The position numbers and the translations under genes were made by a program. A stretch of DNA of 64,000 nucleotides from Thermodesulfobacteriota bacterium (GTDB lineage: Bacteria; Desulfobacterota; QYQD01). The notes below the pieces were generated by a model. That model was not told the origin of the DNA. It made no database searches and was given only the letters and a program-made list of their open reading frames with translations. The stretch covers positions 62,001-126,000 of the forward strand of contig JAVHLC010000005.1 in NCBI GenBank assembly GCA_031082315.1, read 5' to 3'. This document shows, piece after piece, positions 8,382-16,341 of this stretch; position 1 is the stretch's first letter, and every line of letters begins with the position of its first letter.

Positions 8382-9431
8382 CTAATCAGTAGTGGTAGAG
8401 GCCGGAACGTCTAAGACCGGCTTTTTTTGGTATATGGCGACGGCCCGTTGGTGGGCTTCAAGGGTGATCGAGAAATGATGCGAGCCATCGTTTTTGGACA
8501 CAAAATACAAAACCCTTTTTTTTACAGGATTAATTGCCGCGTTAATTGCCGCTTCTCCCGGGCAGGCTATGGGGCCTGGCGGTAATCCCTTGATTATGTA
8601 TGTATTATAAGGGGTTGGTGTCCGTAGATCCTTTCTGGTGAGGTTGCCGTTAAAATCGCGTATCCCATAAATAACCGTCGGATCTGCCTGCAAGGGCATG
8701 CCGCGACGCAAACGGTTATGGAAGACGGCCGAAATAAGTCTCCTCTCGCCTGGCACCCCGGTTTCCTTCTCGATAATGGAGGCCAGCGTTACAACCTCAC
8801 GCATGGACAGACCTCGCCTTTCAGCCTCTTCTGCATAGTTTTGTGAGTATATCTTCTTAAACCGGTTTGTCATCTTACGAAGGACATCTTCCGCCTGCAT
8901 GTCCCTCCAAAATTCATAAGTATCCGGGAAGAGATAACCCTCAAGACTTGACCCCTCGAGTCCAAGGGATGATATAATATCCTGGTCAAAGGCCATGGCC
9001 AGGAATTCTTGTTTTTTTACCAGTCCTTCTTTAGCGAGTGTGTCGGCAATCTGATAGATGTTGTAGCCTTCGGGGATAGTGACCATGTGCTGAATAACCC
9101 AGCCATTAACCAACTTACTGAGCACTTCCCGGGGGAGCATAGATGGGCTTAGCTCATATTCTCCGGCCCTTACCTGGTTGACTGACCCGGTGAGTTTTGC
9201 CAATATGGCAAATTTAAAACTGCTTCTGATAATGCCTTCCTTTTCCAATTGACGGGAAATAGTCAGAAATTTGGTCTTTGGCCGGATATAGATAACCTTT
9301 GACTTCGCATGTCTTTCCGGCGGGATATAGAAAAACGTGAAAACCTGATAGGCGAGAAAGAGCGCAACATATACACCCACCAGCGTCCGCCACCTAACAT
9401 ATTTCCTAATACTATCAGGTATCCGTATCAT
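8382..9431 (-). CDS. mltG: Endolytic murein transglycosylase MltG (YceG)
   Basis: 349 residues. One N-terminal membrane anchor (about 14-34) followed by a LysM-like region and the YceG catalytic domain with LASIIEKETGVPGER (catalytic Glu in IEKE), NRLRRGMPLQADPTVIYG and the GLPPGPIACPG loop. Cleaves nascent glycan strands at the inner membrane and helps set glycan length. The ATG overlaps the ruvX stop by 4 nt. Confidence 0.95.
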   Translation of the reverse strand: MIRIPDSIRKYVRWRTLVGVYVALFLAYQVFTFFYIPPERHAKSKVIYIRPKTKFLTISRQLEKEGIIRSSFKFAILAKLTGSVNQVRAGEYELSPSMLPREVLSKLVNGWVIQHMVTIPEGYNIYQIADTLAKEGLVKKQEFLAMAFDQDIISSLGLEGSSLEGYLFPDTYEFWRDMQAEDVLRKMTNRFKKIYSQNYAEEAERRGLSMREVVTLASIIEKETGVPGERRLISAVFHNRLRRGMPLQADPTVIYGIRDFNGNLTRKDLRTPTPYNTYIIKGLPPGPIACPGEAAINAAINPVKKRVLYFVSKNDGSHHFSITLEAHQRAVAIYQKKPVLDVPASTTTD

Positions 9432-9835
9432 CTGCTGTCCAAGAAACCCTGGAGGATATAGGCTGCGGCCAGGTGGTTAACCACTTTTTTGCGCTTGGCA
9501 CGGCTGGCGTCACCCGCAAGTAATGTCCTTGTAACCGCCACTGTGGAAAAACGCTCATCCCAGGTGTGGATAGGCTGCGGAATAGCCGATTTCAGCTTTT
9601 CTGTAAATTCCAGGACAAAAACCGCCGCCGGTCCGAGGCTCCCATCCGTTTTTTTGGGGAGCCCTACGACCACTTCCGTGACGTTTAACTCGCTGATAAG
9701 CCTTTTCAGGGCATCTATATCTTCCTCTTCGGTCTTCCTGGATAAGGTCTTTAGCGGTTGAGCGGTAATGCCCAGTTCATCGCTTACGGCGATGCCGATG
9801 GTCTTCGTACCTATGTCCAGACACATAATGCGCAT
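9428..9835 (-). CDS. ruvX: Pre-16S rRNA nuclease / RuvX (YqgF) family
   Basis: 135 residues, RNase H-like fold. Seen: LDIGTKTIGIAVSD with the first catalytic Asp, VVVGLPKKTDGS, and WDERFST with the second acidic site, ending in an Asp-containing helix. Annotated in the family as Holliday-junction resolvase-like or 16S rRNA-processing nuclease. The ATG at 9835 is preferred over the upstream TTG (9850) because GGAG precedes it correctly. mltG-ruvX adjacency is common. Confidence 0.92.
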   Translation of the reverse strand: MRIMCLDIGTKTIGIAVSDELGITAQPLKTLSRKTEEEDIDALKRLISELNVTEVVVGLPKKTDGSLGPAAVFVLEFTEKLKSAIPQPIHTWDERFSTVAVTRTLLAGDASRAKRKKVVNHLAAAYILQGFLDSR

Positions 9836-9837
9836 AA

Positions 9838-10323
9838 TTACCGGCTCCAATAAACCCTTATAGTCTTTTCGGCATCGCCGTACTGGAAGGAAAATTCGCC
9901 CTGATAGGCCCGGGATAGCGCCTCCCCGATGCGGCGGGCCATATGCACCCCGGTTGTCGTAATCAGGGTGTGGTCGTCTCCATCAACAATGGACATGATC
10001 CTTTCCATGGGGTGTTCTCCCTTCTCCAACTCCTCTTCATTATGGATGAGGTTCAGCAGCTCTTCACGGTGTTGTTTGAAAAAATCACCCTTGATCTCCA
10101 CATACCCTGCCGGATAGTCATCAGCGATACGCTGACAGGCAGGGCAGACCACCCTATTGGCTTCCTTCGGCGGTTTTTCCCATGACCAACGCCCGTCCTG
10201 AAAAAGGGAACCACATTCAGTACATACCGTCGGTTCCGGCCACTTGCCCCATTCTTTGTAAGTATCGTGCCTTTTTTCCTGGACCAGCTTGTCTCTTCTT
10301 CTACCGTGTTGGCTTTTATCCAT
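9838..10323 (-). CDS. BCAM0308-like zinc-binding protein
   Basis: 161 residues. Two CxxC pairs (CTEC and CPAC, about residues 34-60) flanking GRWSWEKPPK form a zinc ribbon; the C-terminal part resembles the NMD3-like BCAM0308 family. ATG at 10323 has GGAGG upstream. It precedes ruvX with 2 nt between stop and start, so it is the first gene of the three-gene unit with ruvX and mltG. Function unknown; RNA binding is only a family-level guess. Confidence 0.7.
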   Translation of the reverse strand: MDKSQHGRRRDKLVQEKRHDTYKEWGKWPEPTVCTECGSLFQDGRWSWEKPPKEANRVVCPACQRIADDYPAGYVEIKGDFFKQHREELLNLIHNEEELEKGEHPMERIMSIVDGDDHTLITTTGVHMARRIGEALSRAYQGEFSFQYGDAEKTIRVYWSR

Positions 10324-10440
10324 GGCAATCCTCCGTTTTCATGCCCTTACTGTTTTCTTCTAAATGGTGTCCTGCGGGATTTATCCGGTATTTTTGTTTA
10401 TAGTATAACATAGCTGCTTAAGAAGCCGAAACCCCCGTGG

Positions 10441-11544
10441 TTAATTTTCTCGTGCCCCGGCGATGAATTCTTCGGTCATCCGGTAGGCCTCGTCATCGGT
10501 GAACTGTCTGGGAGGATGTTTCATAAAGTATGCCGAAGGAGAATAAAGAACACCTCCCTGGCCCCGGTTGAGAGCCAGCTTGCAGCATCGGATGGCATCA
10601 ATGGCCACCCCTGCGGAGTTCGGGGAATCCTCAACCGAAAGCCGCAGTTCGAGGTTCAGGGGGACGTCGCCGAAAAGCCTGCCCTCCATCCGGATAAAAC
10701 AGACCTTATTGTCTTTCTGCCAGGCCACATAATCGCTGGGGCCGATGTGTATATTTTCAGGCTCAAGCCTTTCGGCCAGGACTGACTGGACGGCCTCTGT
10801 CTTCGATACCTTTTTTGAAATAAGCCTGCTTCTGTTGAGCATATTGAGGAAATCGGTGTTGCCGCCGGTATTCAACTGATAGGTCCTTTCGAGCTTTACC
10901 CCCCTTTTTTTAAACAAATCAGCCAGCGTCCTATGTATGATGGTGGCGCCGATCTGGGATTTTATATCATCACCGATCAGAGGTATGCCTTTCTCTTTAA
11001 ATCTATCCGCCCATTTCGAATCACTGGCTATGAAAACCGGCATACAGTTAATAAGGGCTATCCCTGCCTCAAGGGCGCATTCAGTATAGAACCTTACCGC
11101 CTGTTCAGAGCCTACCGGGAGGTAATTTAGCAGGATCTCTGCCCTTGATTCCTTCAATACCTTAATTATATCTTCTTTCGACGCCTCTTTTTCGTCGCTA
11201 AGGACGAATGTATATTTGTCATCGTAATTCTTCATGTGCTCTGAAAACCCATCGAGTATCTTCCCCATTCTTACCCGGACGTTTGTTTCGGGGATATTTC
11301 TACAAAATACGGTCGTGCAGTTTGGGAGTTCAAAGATAGCGTCGGATACATCTTTCCCGACCTTCCTTTTATCAATGTCAAAGGCCGCTACCACCTCAAT
11401 ATCAGAGGGCCTGTATCCTTCGATGTCCCGGTGCATCAATCCGATAGTTTTTTTACTCTCTTTATTTCTATAATAGGCAATACCCTGGATCAATGAACTC
11501 GCACAGTTACCAAGCCCCGAAATGGCTATCCTGATCTTCTGCAT
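10441..11544 (-). CDS. ino1: Inositol-3-phosphate synthase
   Basis: 367 residues. Converts glucose 6-phosphate to inositol 1-phosphate with internal NAD redox cycling. Seen: Rossmann motif ISGLGNCASSL, NYLPVGSEQAV, DDIKSQIGATI, LNTGGNTDFLN and the SVEDSPNSAGVAIDA segment typical of bacterial/archaeal Ino1. The ATG at 11544 follows GGGAGGTAG; the longer TTG start is not needed. Makes a precursor of inositol lipids or solutes. Confidence 0.92.
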   Translation of the reverse strand: MQKIRIAISGLGNCASSLIQGIAYYRNKESKKTIGLMHRDIEGYRPSDIEVVAAFDIDKRKVGKDVSDAIFELPNCTTVFCRNIPETNVRVRMGKILDGFSEHMKNYDDKYTFVLSDEKEASKEDIIKVLKESRAEILLNYLPVGSEQAVRFYTECALEAGIALINCMPVFIASDSKWADRFKEKGIPLIGDDIKSQIGATIIHRTLADLFKKRGVKLERTYQLNTGGNTDFLNMLNRSRLISKKVSKTEAVQSVLAERLEPENIHIGPSDYVAWQKDNKVCFIRMEGRLFGDVPLNLELRLSVEDSPNSAGVAIDAIRCCKLALNRGQGGVLYSPSAYFMKHPPRQFTDDEAYRMTEEFIAGAREN

Positions 11545-11840
11545 AAACAACTACCTCCCATACCTTAAAACTTTGCAGCCATTTCATCAATTTTGACGTC
11601 AATGTTTAACTTGTGGAAACGGCATCGTATGACGGAGTTCAACGTCAGTGGGGAAGCCCTCTTTCCTCCCCTAATTTGTAATCATATCACATTATTCTCC
11701 GATTATACAAACATCTCAAGGACATGCGTATAGGGTTTTCCCCTTGCCGGGGGGCCTCACGCTTGATATAGTCAGATAACCACGCGCATTTCTTATATCA
11801 CAATTTAGAGATAGTATGAAACACGCATCCGCCTGCGGCG
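11545..11840. other. Gene-free interval upstream of ino1
   Basis: Divergent gap. Only the ino1 Shine-Dalgarno and scattered TATAAT-like AT-rich stretches (near 11690) were seen; no convincing promoter or RNA gene. The last 20 bases carry the short hairpin CGCATCCGCCTGCGG. Confidence 0.3.
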
Positions 11841-11935
11841 GACAAAGGACAATAAAAATAATCCCCCCTTTTTTTAGTAAAGGGGGCATCCGTTAAATCC
11901 CACTTTGGAAAAGGGGGATACAGGGGGATTTTCAG
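11841..11935. repeat. AAAGGGGG palindromic repeat (family E), copy with full left end
   Basis: Starts ACAAAGGACAATAAAAATAAT, then CCCCCCTTT and AAAGGGGG arms, ending CAGGGGGATTTTCAG. The left end matches the copies at 45020-45090 (inside glnD) and 57655-57721. Its right end touches the GTG start at 11936 and supplies the only purine-rich ribosome binding sequence there. Confidence 0.75.
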
Positions 11936-12886
11936 GTGAAAAAAACCATAAGATTGGGCATCAGTGCCTGTCTGCTGGGTAGTAAGGTCCGTTTTGACGG
12001 AGGGCACAAATGGGACCGGTTTATCACCGATACCTTGGGAAAGTACGTGGAATATAGGCCGGTATGCCCGGAGGCGGAATGCGGTTTAGGTATCCCACGG
12101 GAGCCCATGCGCCTGGCAGGAGAACCCGATTCCCCCCGTCTGACGACGGTGCATACCGGTGAGGATCATACGAAGCGCATGGCCCGCTGGGTGCGGAAGC
12201 GTGTGGTTGAACTGGCGAAGGAAGACCTGTGGGGTTTTGTCTTTAAGGCCAGATCGCCCAGTTGCGGCGTGAGGGGAATCAAGGTCTTTAATGAAGAAGG
12301 GGGGTGCGCAAAAAACGGGATGGGCATATTTGCCCGGGCATTCATGGACCATTTCCCCCTCTGTCCGGTGGAAGACGAAGACCGGCTCCATGATCCTGCC
12401 ATTCGGGAAAATTTCATAGAGCGTATCTTTGTCTGTAAAAGGTGGCGCGAGATGGGGGCACAAAAGATGAGCCGGGATAATCTGGCAGATTTCCATAACA
12501 GGCACGAGCTGCTTATCCTTGCCCACAGTCCAAAGCGCTCCGGTACGATGAAAAAATTGGCAGCCAGGGACCAAAAGAAACCGGTCAGGGAACTGTATGC
12601 GCAATACCAGAACCTTTTAATGGAGGCCCTGCGCTTGAAAGTGACGCCGAGGAAAAATGTCGGCATCCTGCAGCATATTGTGGGGTGTCTCAAAAATCAG
12701 CTTTCCCCGGAGGAAAGAAAAGAGCTGCTGGAGGCCGTCGATTCTTATCGCCAGGGGCGTGTTCCTCTGATTGTCCCTACTACGCTTCTGAATCATTATG
12801 TACGCAGATGTGATCTTCCTTACCTGAGAGAACAATACTATCTGTATCCTCACCCTATAGAACTCCAATTAAGAAACCATGTTTAA
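11936..12886 (+). CDS. DUF523 (TudS-like) + DUF1722 (YbgA) fusion protein
   Basis: 316 residues. N-terminal DUF523 half (1-150) has the three conserved cysteines in ISACLLG, CPEAECGLG and SPSCGV; the related TudS uses such cysteines for a [4Fe-4S] cluster in thiouracil desulfuration. C-terminal half (about 165-310) is DUF1722/YbgA-type (FHNRHELLILAHSP, PYLREQYYLYPHPIELQLRNH). Start is GTG; the repeat just upstream provides GGGGG. Soluble; substrate unknown here. Confidence 0.85.
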   Translation: MKKTIRLGISACLLGSKVRFDGGHKWDRFITDTLGKYVEYRPVCPEAECGLGIPREPMRLAGEPDSPRLTTVHTGEDHTKRMARWVRKRVVELAKEDLWGFVFKARSPSCGVRGIKVFNEEGGCAKNGMGIFARAFMDHFPLCPVEDEDRLHDPAIRENFIERIFVCKRWREMGAQKMSRDNLADFHNRHELLILAHSPKRSGTMKKLAARDQKKPVRELYAQYQNLLMEALRLKVTPRKNVGILQHIVGCLKNQLSPEERKELLEAVDSYRQGRVPLIVPTTLLNHYVRRCDLPYLREQYYLYPHPIELQLRNHV

Positions 12887-12942
12887 GGGAAGAACTAACA
12901 CCGTCCCCATCGGCTGCGGTGGCGGAACGCCATCCGCACGGG

Positions 12943-12993
12943 TGAACATGCATAGCGAGCGCATTCCCCGCTGCTTGCTGTGGGGAGCTTCAA
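12943..12993. repeat. Interspersed repeat (family B), short copy
   Basis: Same GAACATGCATAGCGAGCGCA start and CTTGCTGTGGGGAGCTTCAA end as 1371-1483, with the middle deleted. Sits between convergent genes and could act as a terminator hairpin. Confidence 0.65.
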
Positions 12994-12996
12994 TTG

Positions 12997-13242
12997 TTAG
13001 GCGCTTTTTTGATTTTTATAGTGTGAAGCATACCAATCTATAACCTGTCTGATCATCTTTTGATACGAGGTGTGCTGTTTCTTTACTTCTTTTTTAAAAA
13101 AATCAATGCTCGATTTTTTCAGGGCAATCGTTACCTTCACGTTTTCCTCTTTCAAGACCAACTGGTCCGGCGGCGGAAGAAAATCCTTAACAACTCTTAA
13201 CTCACCCATCGGTTCATTCGTGTGCTTTATTTTGCTCTTCAT
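12997..13242 (-). CDS. CopG/BrnA-like antitoxin
   Basis: 81 residues, basic. The segment FLPPPDQLVLKEENVKVTIALKKSSIDFFKK matches CopG-family type II antitoxins that pair with BrnT-type RNases; the C-terminal helices (YQKMIRQVIDWYASHY) form the ribbon-helix-helix dimer. ATG at 13242 has GGGAGG upstream and overlaps the end of a BrnT-like fragment, the gene order of brnTA operons. With its toxin truncated it is probably an orphan. Confidence 0.7.
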   Translation of the reverse strand: MKSKIKHTNEPMGELRVVKDFLPPPDQLVLKEENVKVTIALKKSSIDFFKKEVKKQHTSYQKMIRQVIDWYASHYKNQKSA

Positions 13243-13381
13243 ATATCTGCCTCCCTTTTCTCCAATATCCAGTCCCATAAATGCGGATAACATTACCCCG
13301 GTACGTAAACCTCACGGTCATTATGCCTCCACCGACACGGCCAATGCAGTAAAACCGTTCCTCCTCTGTACTATGATGCAT
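13214..13381 (-). pseudogene. 5'-truncated BrnT-like toxin fragment
   Basis: A 55-codon frame encodes HSTEEERFYCIGRV, then TVRFTYRGNVIRIYGTGYWR and KGRQIYEEQ, the C-terminal half of BrnT toxins (usual length about 90). The N-terminal strands with the WDxxK region are missing: upstream lies an inverted repeat (13389-13450), not coding sequence. It could still be translated from ATG at 13381 (AGGAGG 10 nt upstream) but would lack part of the RNase fold. Overlap with the antitoxin start is normal for the family. Confidence 0.65.
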
Positions 13382-13388
13382 AAAAAGA

Positions 13389-13450
13389 TGTCCTCCTGTT
13401 AAGAAGAAAAAGAACTTTGCCCAAAACTCTATAAACTTAACAGGAGGACA
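13389..13450. repeat. 15-bp perfect inverted repeat with 32-nt loop
   Basis: TGTCCTCCTGTTAAG at 13389-13403 and CTTAACAGGAGGACA at 13436-13450. Each arm read outward gives AGGAGGACAT, a ready Shine-Dalgarno, next to an ATG on both sides. Resembles the ends of a tiny mobile element that replaced the 5' part of the toxin gene. Confidence 0.7.
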
Positions 13451-13451
13451 T

Positions 13452-13541
13452 ATGGTGAATAATGATTTGGATGTTAACAGGGTTAGAGTATTTCGTCTAA
13501 TAAAACAAGAAAGGCATATTTACATGACCGTTGTTTCCTAA
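13452..13541 (+). CDS. Possible 29-residue small ORF
   Basis: ATG at 13452 lies 2 nt after the inverted-repeat arm with AGGAGG 6-7 nt upstream. The product MVNNDLDVNRVRVFRLIKQE plus nine residues is unrecognised. Only the strong ribosome binding site supports it; it may be a remnant. Confidence 0.25.
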   Translation: MVNNDLDVNRVRVFRLIKQERHIYMTVVS

Positions 13542-13543
13542 GA

Positions 13544-14041
13544 TTACGCCAGAAGCTTAGTGCCAAAATAACGATGGCTAAACCTCCTTCTTTCCAGGAG
13601 GTAAAGGGTTATGACCATTAACAGCCAAAACGTATTAAATATAATGTGCCAATGGCTTGTGCTGGTGAGTATGCTGTCTTCAGCAAAACAGCCACAATAA
13701 AATTCCAGGCCCCGGGCAATGTTAAGGCCGGTAACCAGAATAAATAATACCAGCAAACCGCTCTGCATGATTATACAGGCCCTCACGAAGATGCCGGCCA
13801 AAATGAAGATTCCTGTCCAGAACTCGATCCAGGGTAATATCACCGCCGTCATATTTATCAACCAATAAGGTAGTACCTCATAATTTACAATTATTTCTTT
13901 AAATCGGGTGGCGTCCTGAATCTTGGAGAGGCTTGCATATATGAACAGGCCGCCCAGGCAGAGTCTCAACAGAAAAATGATAATAACTCGCCTCGGGATC
14001 GACCATCTCTTAGAAACCCACCTTAAGGTTACAAAGGCCAT
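13544..14041 (-). CDS. MauE/DoxX-family membrane protein
   Basis: 165 residues with four or five hydrophobic helices. RLCLGGLFIYASLSKIQDATRFKEIIVNYEVLP is the hallmark of MauE/DoxX-like redox-associated membrane proteins, and a cysteine pair CGC sits in LEFYCGCF. ATG at 14041 follows AGGTGGG. Family members recycle electrons for thiol or methylamine-dehydrogenase maturation; no partner such as a thioredoxin-like protein is adjacent, so the role is open. Confidence 0.8.
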   Translation of the reverse strand: MAFVTLRWVSKRWSIPRRVIIIFLLRLCLGGLFIYASLSKIQDATRFKEIIVNYEVLPYWLINMTAVILPWIEFWTGIFILAGIFVRACIIMQSGLLVLFILVTGLNIARGLEFYCGCFAEDSILTSTSHWHIIFNTFWLLMVITLYLLERRRFSHRYFGTKLLA

Positions 14042-14236
14042 TTCCCACCTGATTAATTTTTACGACGAATCATAAATCCAGCTTTTGTTATAAGAACTTA
14101 AAACGTTTAATACCCTTAATACAATGATCGGCAACACTAAAAAATAAGTTTAATCAGGTGAAAAGTATCAACTTATATCAGTTTCTTGCTGTGATTTGGG
14201 ACGGTGGATTTTACGGGCGGGATATGAGGGACGGCA
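14042..14236. other. Gene-free interval
   Basis: AT-rich, no ORF or clear promoter. Near 14200 there are GGGACGG-type short repeats that continue into the GAATATGGGGACGT tandem of the next ORF, of the kind often found around REP-associated transposase remnants. Confidence 0.3.
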
Positions 14237-14515
14237 TCAAAAATAAGTGATAGTTTTCAACAACGTCCCCATATTCACGTCCCCATATTCACCATATTCT
14301 CCCATTTTGATGTCGCCAGAGTTGAAGGCGCAATAGAACTGAACAAACGACTGATATGGCGTGGATAAATCACCTTGTTCTTCTTTTCCTGTAATGGCTT
14401 TCTGAATTGGCTGCATAGCTTTCCCCATGTGTTGTCTATCAAGCCCATGGTTCCCTAAAATATCATATCCTACCAAATCATTATAAATGACAAATAATCT
14501 CTTGACAGGGGGCAA
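14237..14515 (-). pseudogene. Composite 92-codon frame, likely remnant
   Basis: Starts at a TTG without ribosome binding site. The first 30 codons are the direct-repeat unit 14418-14504; the middle STPYQSFVQFYCAFNSGD resembles the start of a SnoaL/DUF4440-type domain; the end is a tandem GEYGEYGDVNMG from a GAATATGGGGACGT repeat. It reads as assembled debris rather than a functional gene. Confidence 0.35.
14418..14504. repeat. Direct repeat left of corA (family F)
   Basis: Contains AGCCCATGGTTCCCTAAAAT and ATAATCTCTTGACAG. A copy about 75-80% identical in the same orientation lies at 15717-15808, just beyond the corA start. Confidence 0.7.
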
Positions 14516-14563
14516 TATAGGATGTCCCCATCGGATTCATGGCGGAGGCTTGTGGAGTCACGC

Positions 14564-15628
14564 TCAGAACCACTTCCGCCGCCTGAAATACATAATCATG
14601 CCGACTACCGTCAGCACTATCACCGTCCACACGCCAGCGTAGCCGAAACGCCATTTCAGTTCCGGCATATGCTCGAAATTCATCCCGTAAATCCCGACGA
14701 TGAACGTCAACGGGATGAACAGGGTGGCGATGACGGTCAGGACGCGCATGACTTCATTCATGCGGTTGCTCATGCTTGAGAGGTAGATATCGAGGGAACT
14801 GGAAAGCGTATCCCGCAACGTTTCGATGATATCGAGCACCTGGATCGAGTGCTCGTAGAGGTCCCGGAGAAATACGCCGGTGGACTTGGCGATCAGGGGC
14901 GACTCGGACTTCTGAAGACCGCCGACCAATTCACGCACAGGCCACAGCGACTTCCGCAACAAGATCATGTCGCGTTTTGAACGGTGAATGGCGCTGAGGA
15001 CCTCAGGTGTCGGATGTCCCACCACCCGCTCCTGGAGAAACTCAATTCCTTCGCCGACGTCCTCCAGGATGACGAAGTAGTTGTCAACGATCTCGTCGAG
15101 GAGACAGTACACCAGGTAGTCGGCGCCGAGTGTGCGGACACGGCCCTTTGCCGAGCGGAGTCGATCGCGGACCGGATCGAACACGTCGCCCTCGACTTCC
15201 TCGAAAGAGAGCACGAAGTCACGTCCCAGGATCAGGCTGATCTGCTGCGACACGATCTGTTGGTTGTCACTGTCGCGGTGCAGCATCTTTAAAACCACGT
15301 AGATATAGTCGCCATAGTCTTCCATACGCGGACGCTGTCCGGTGTTCAGGATGTCTTCGAGAGTCAACGGGTGGATGCCAAAGACGTCTCCGAACTGCTG
15401 GAGTTGTTGGACATCGTGAAGGCCGGCCATGTTTATCCAGCTTACCGTTGAGCTGGCCGCAGCGAGACGATACTCATCGAGAGTTTCGACCTTTCGTTCA
15501 GTCAGGTGGCTCCCATCGTACCCGATCAGGACAATCGATGATTCTTCCACCTGCTTCTTGCCAAGGTGAACCAGGGTGCCAGGAGGCAACCCGACCTTCC
15601 TTCGCCGAGATATTCTCTTTTCCGTCAT
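14564..15628 (-). CDS. corA: Magnesium/cobalt transporter CorA
   Basis: 354 residues. Large N-terminal cytoplasmic domain, then two C-terminal membrane helices with the signature YGMNFEHMPEL between them and a basic tail RRRKWF. Pentameric Mg2+/Co2+ channel of the inner membrane. ATG at 15628 (MTEKRISRRRK) has GGGGG upstream and is preferred to 15685. The gene is visibly richer in G+C, with many CGC/GAC/CTG codons, than its neighbours and lies between two direct repeats, suggesting lateral acquisition. Confidence 0.95.
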   Translation of the reverse strand: MTEKRISRRRKVGLPPGTLVHLGKKQVEESSIVLIGYDGSHLTERKVETLDEYRLAAASSTVSWINMAGLHDVQQLQQFGDVFGIHPLTLEDILNTGQRPRMEDYGDYIYVVLKMLHRDSDNQQIVSQQISLILGRDFVLSFEEVEGDVFDPVRDRLRSAKGRVRTLGADYLVYCLLDEIVDNYFVILEDVGEGIEFLQERVVGHPTPEVLSAIHRSKRDMILLRKSLWPVRELVGGLQKSESPLIAKSTGVFLRDLYEHSIQVLDIIETLRDTLSSSLDIYLSSMSNRMNEVMRVLTVIATLFIPLTFIVGIYGMNFEHMPELKWRFGYAGVWTVIVLTVVGMIMYFRRRKWF

Positions 15629-15716
15629 GGGCCCCCTTTTCGGGCATCGCGAACAAGTTATTCTATAGTTTCTTAATAGCTCCACAACCCAAGGGGTTCT
15701 TTTAGGGCTCTATGCA

Positions 15717-15808
15717 ATAACAATTTATGCCTGGCTATCCAGCCCATGGTCCCCTAACATATCCTATCCCACTTAACTTATTATAAAATAACATATAATC
15801 TCTTGACA
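15717..15808. repeat. Direct repeat right of corA (family F)
   Basis: Copy of 14418-14504 (AGCCCATGGTCCCCTAACAT, ATAATCTCTTGACAG). The remainder of the gap to cutA holds a 23-codon frame at 15851-15922 (MIYNYIDTVKSVTIKEAKSL), unsupported by a ribosome binding site. Confidence 0.7.
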
Positions 15809-15981
15809 GATTTTTTACAACAAATTACCTCTGTATAATATGTTATTTTTATGATTTACAATTATATAGATACCGTGAAAAGTGTCACCATTAAAGAGGC
15901 AAAAAGCCTTCTGGATTTGTAAGGGGAGATATTGTGGTTAATGGTTTGACAATGCGGAGATTTTAGGAGGAGGGGCAAGAA

Positions 15982-16305
15982 ATGACCGATTACATCCAGG
16001 TGATTACAACCACGGAGAAAAAGGATGATGCCCAGAAGGTAGCGCGGGTTGTTGTTGAGAAAAGGTTGGCCGGCTGTGTCCAAATAATCGGTCCGATAAT
16101 TAGTACTTATCATTGGAAAGGTGTTATTGAAACCGCCGAAGAGTGGATGTGTGTAATCAAAAGCAGAAAAGACCTTTATCCGGAACTCGAAAGGTCTATT
16201 CGAGAGGTCCACCCGTATGAAGTGCCCGAGATTTTAGCCGTGCCAGTAGCTGAGGGCAGTAAGGATTATCTGGAATGGTTGGGCAATGAAATCAAGGAAG
16301 GGTAG
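15982..16305 (+). CDS. cutA: Divalent-cation tolerance protein CutA
   Basis: 107 residues, whole-family length. Seen: [46 protein letters not shown] and [14 protein letters not shown], the conserved CutA segments; fold is a PII-like trimer. GGAGGAGG precedes the ATG. Implicated in copper tolerance; mechanism unsettled in the family. Lies next to corA, a metal transporter, but in the opposite direction. Confidence 0.95.
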   Translation: MTDYIQVITTTEKKDDAQKVARVVVEKRLAGCVQIIGPIISTYHWKGVIETAEEWMCVIKSRKDLYPELERSIREVHPYEVPEILAVPVAEGSKDYLEWLGNEIKEG

Positions 16306-16341
16306 GTATGCTGGTATGGAAATTGCTATTTCATTTTAAGT

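Noticed and set aside
15851-15922. 23-codon frame MIYNYIDTVKSVTIKEAKSL before cutA
   Set aside because: Resembles the beginning of a rhodanese-type domain but stops at once and has no Shine-Dalgarno; too short to support.
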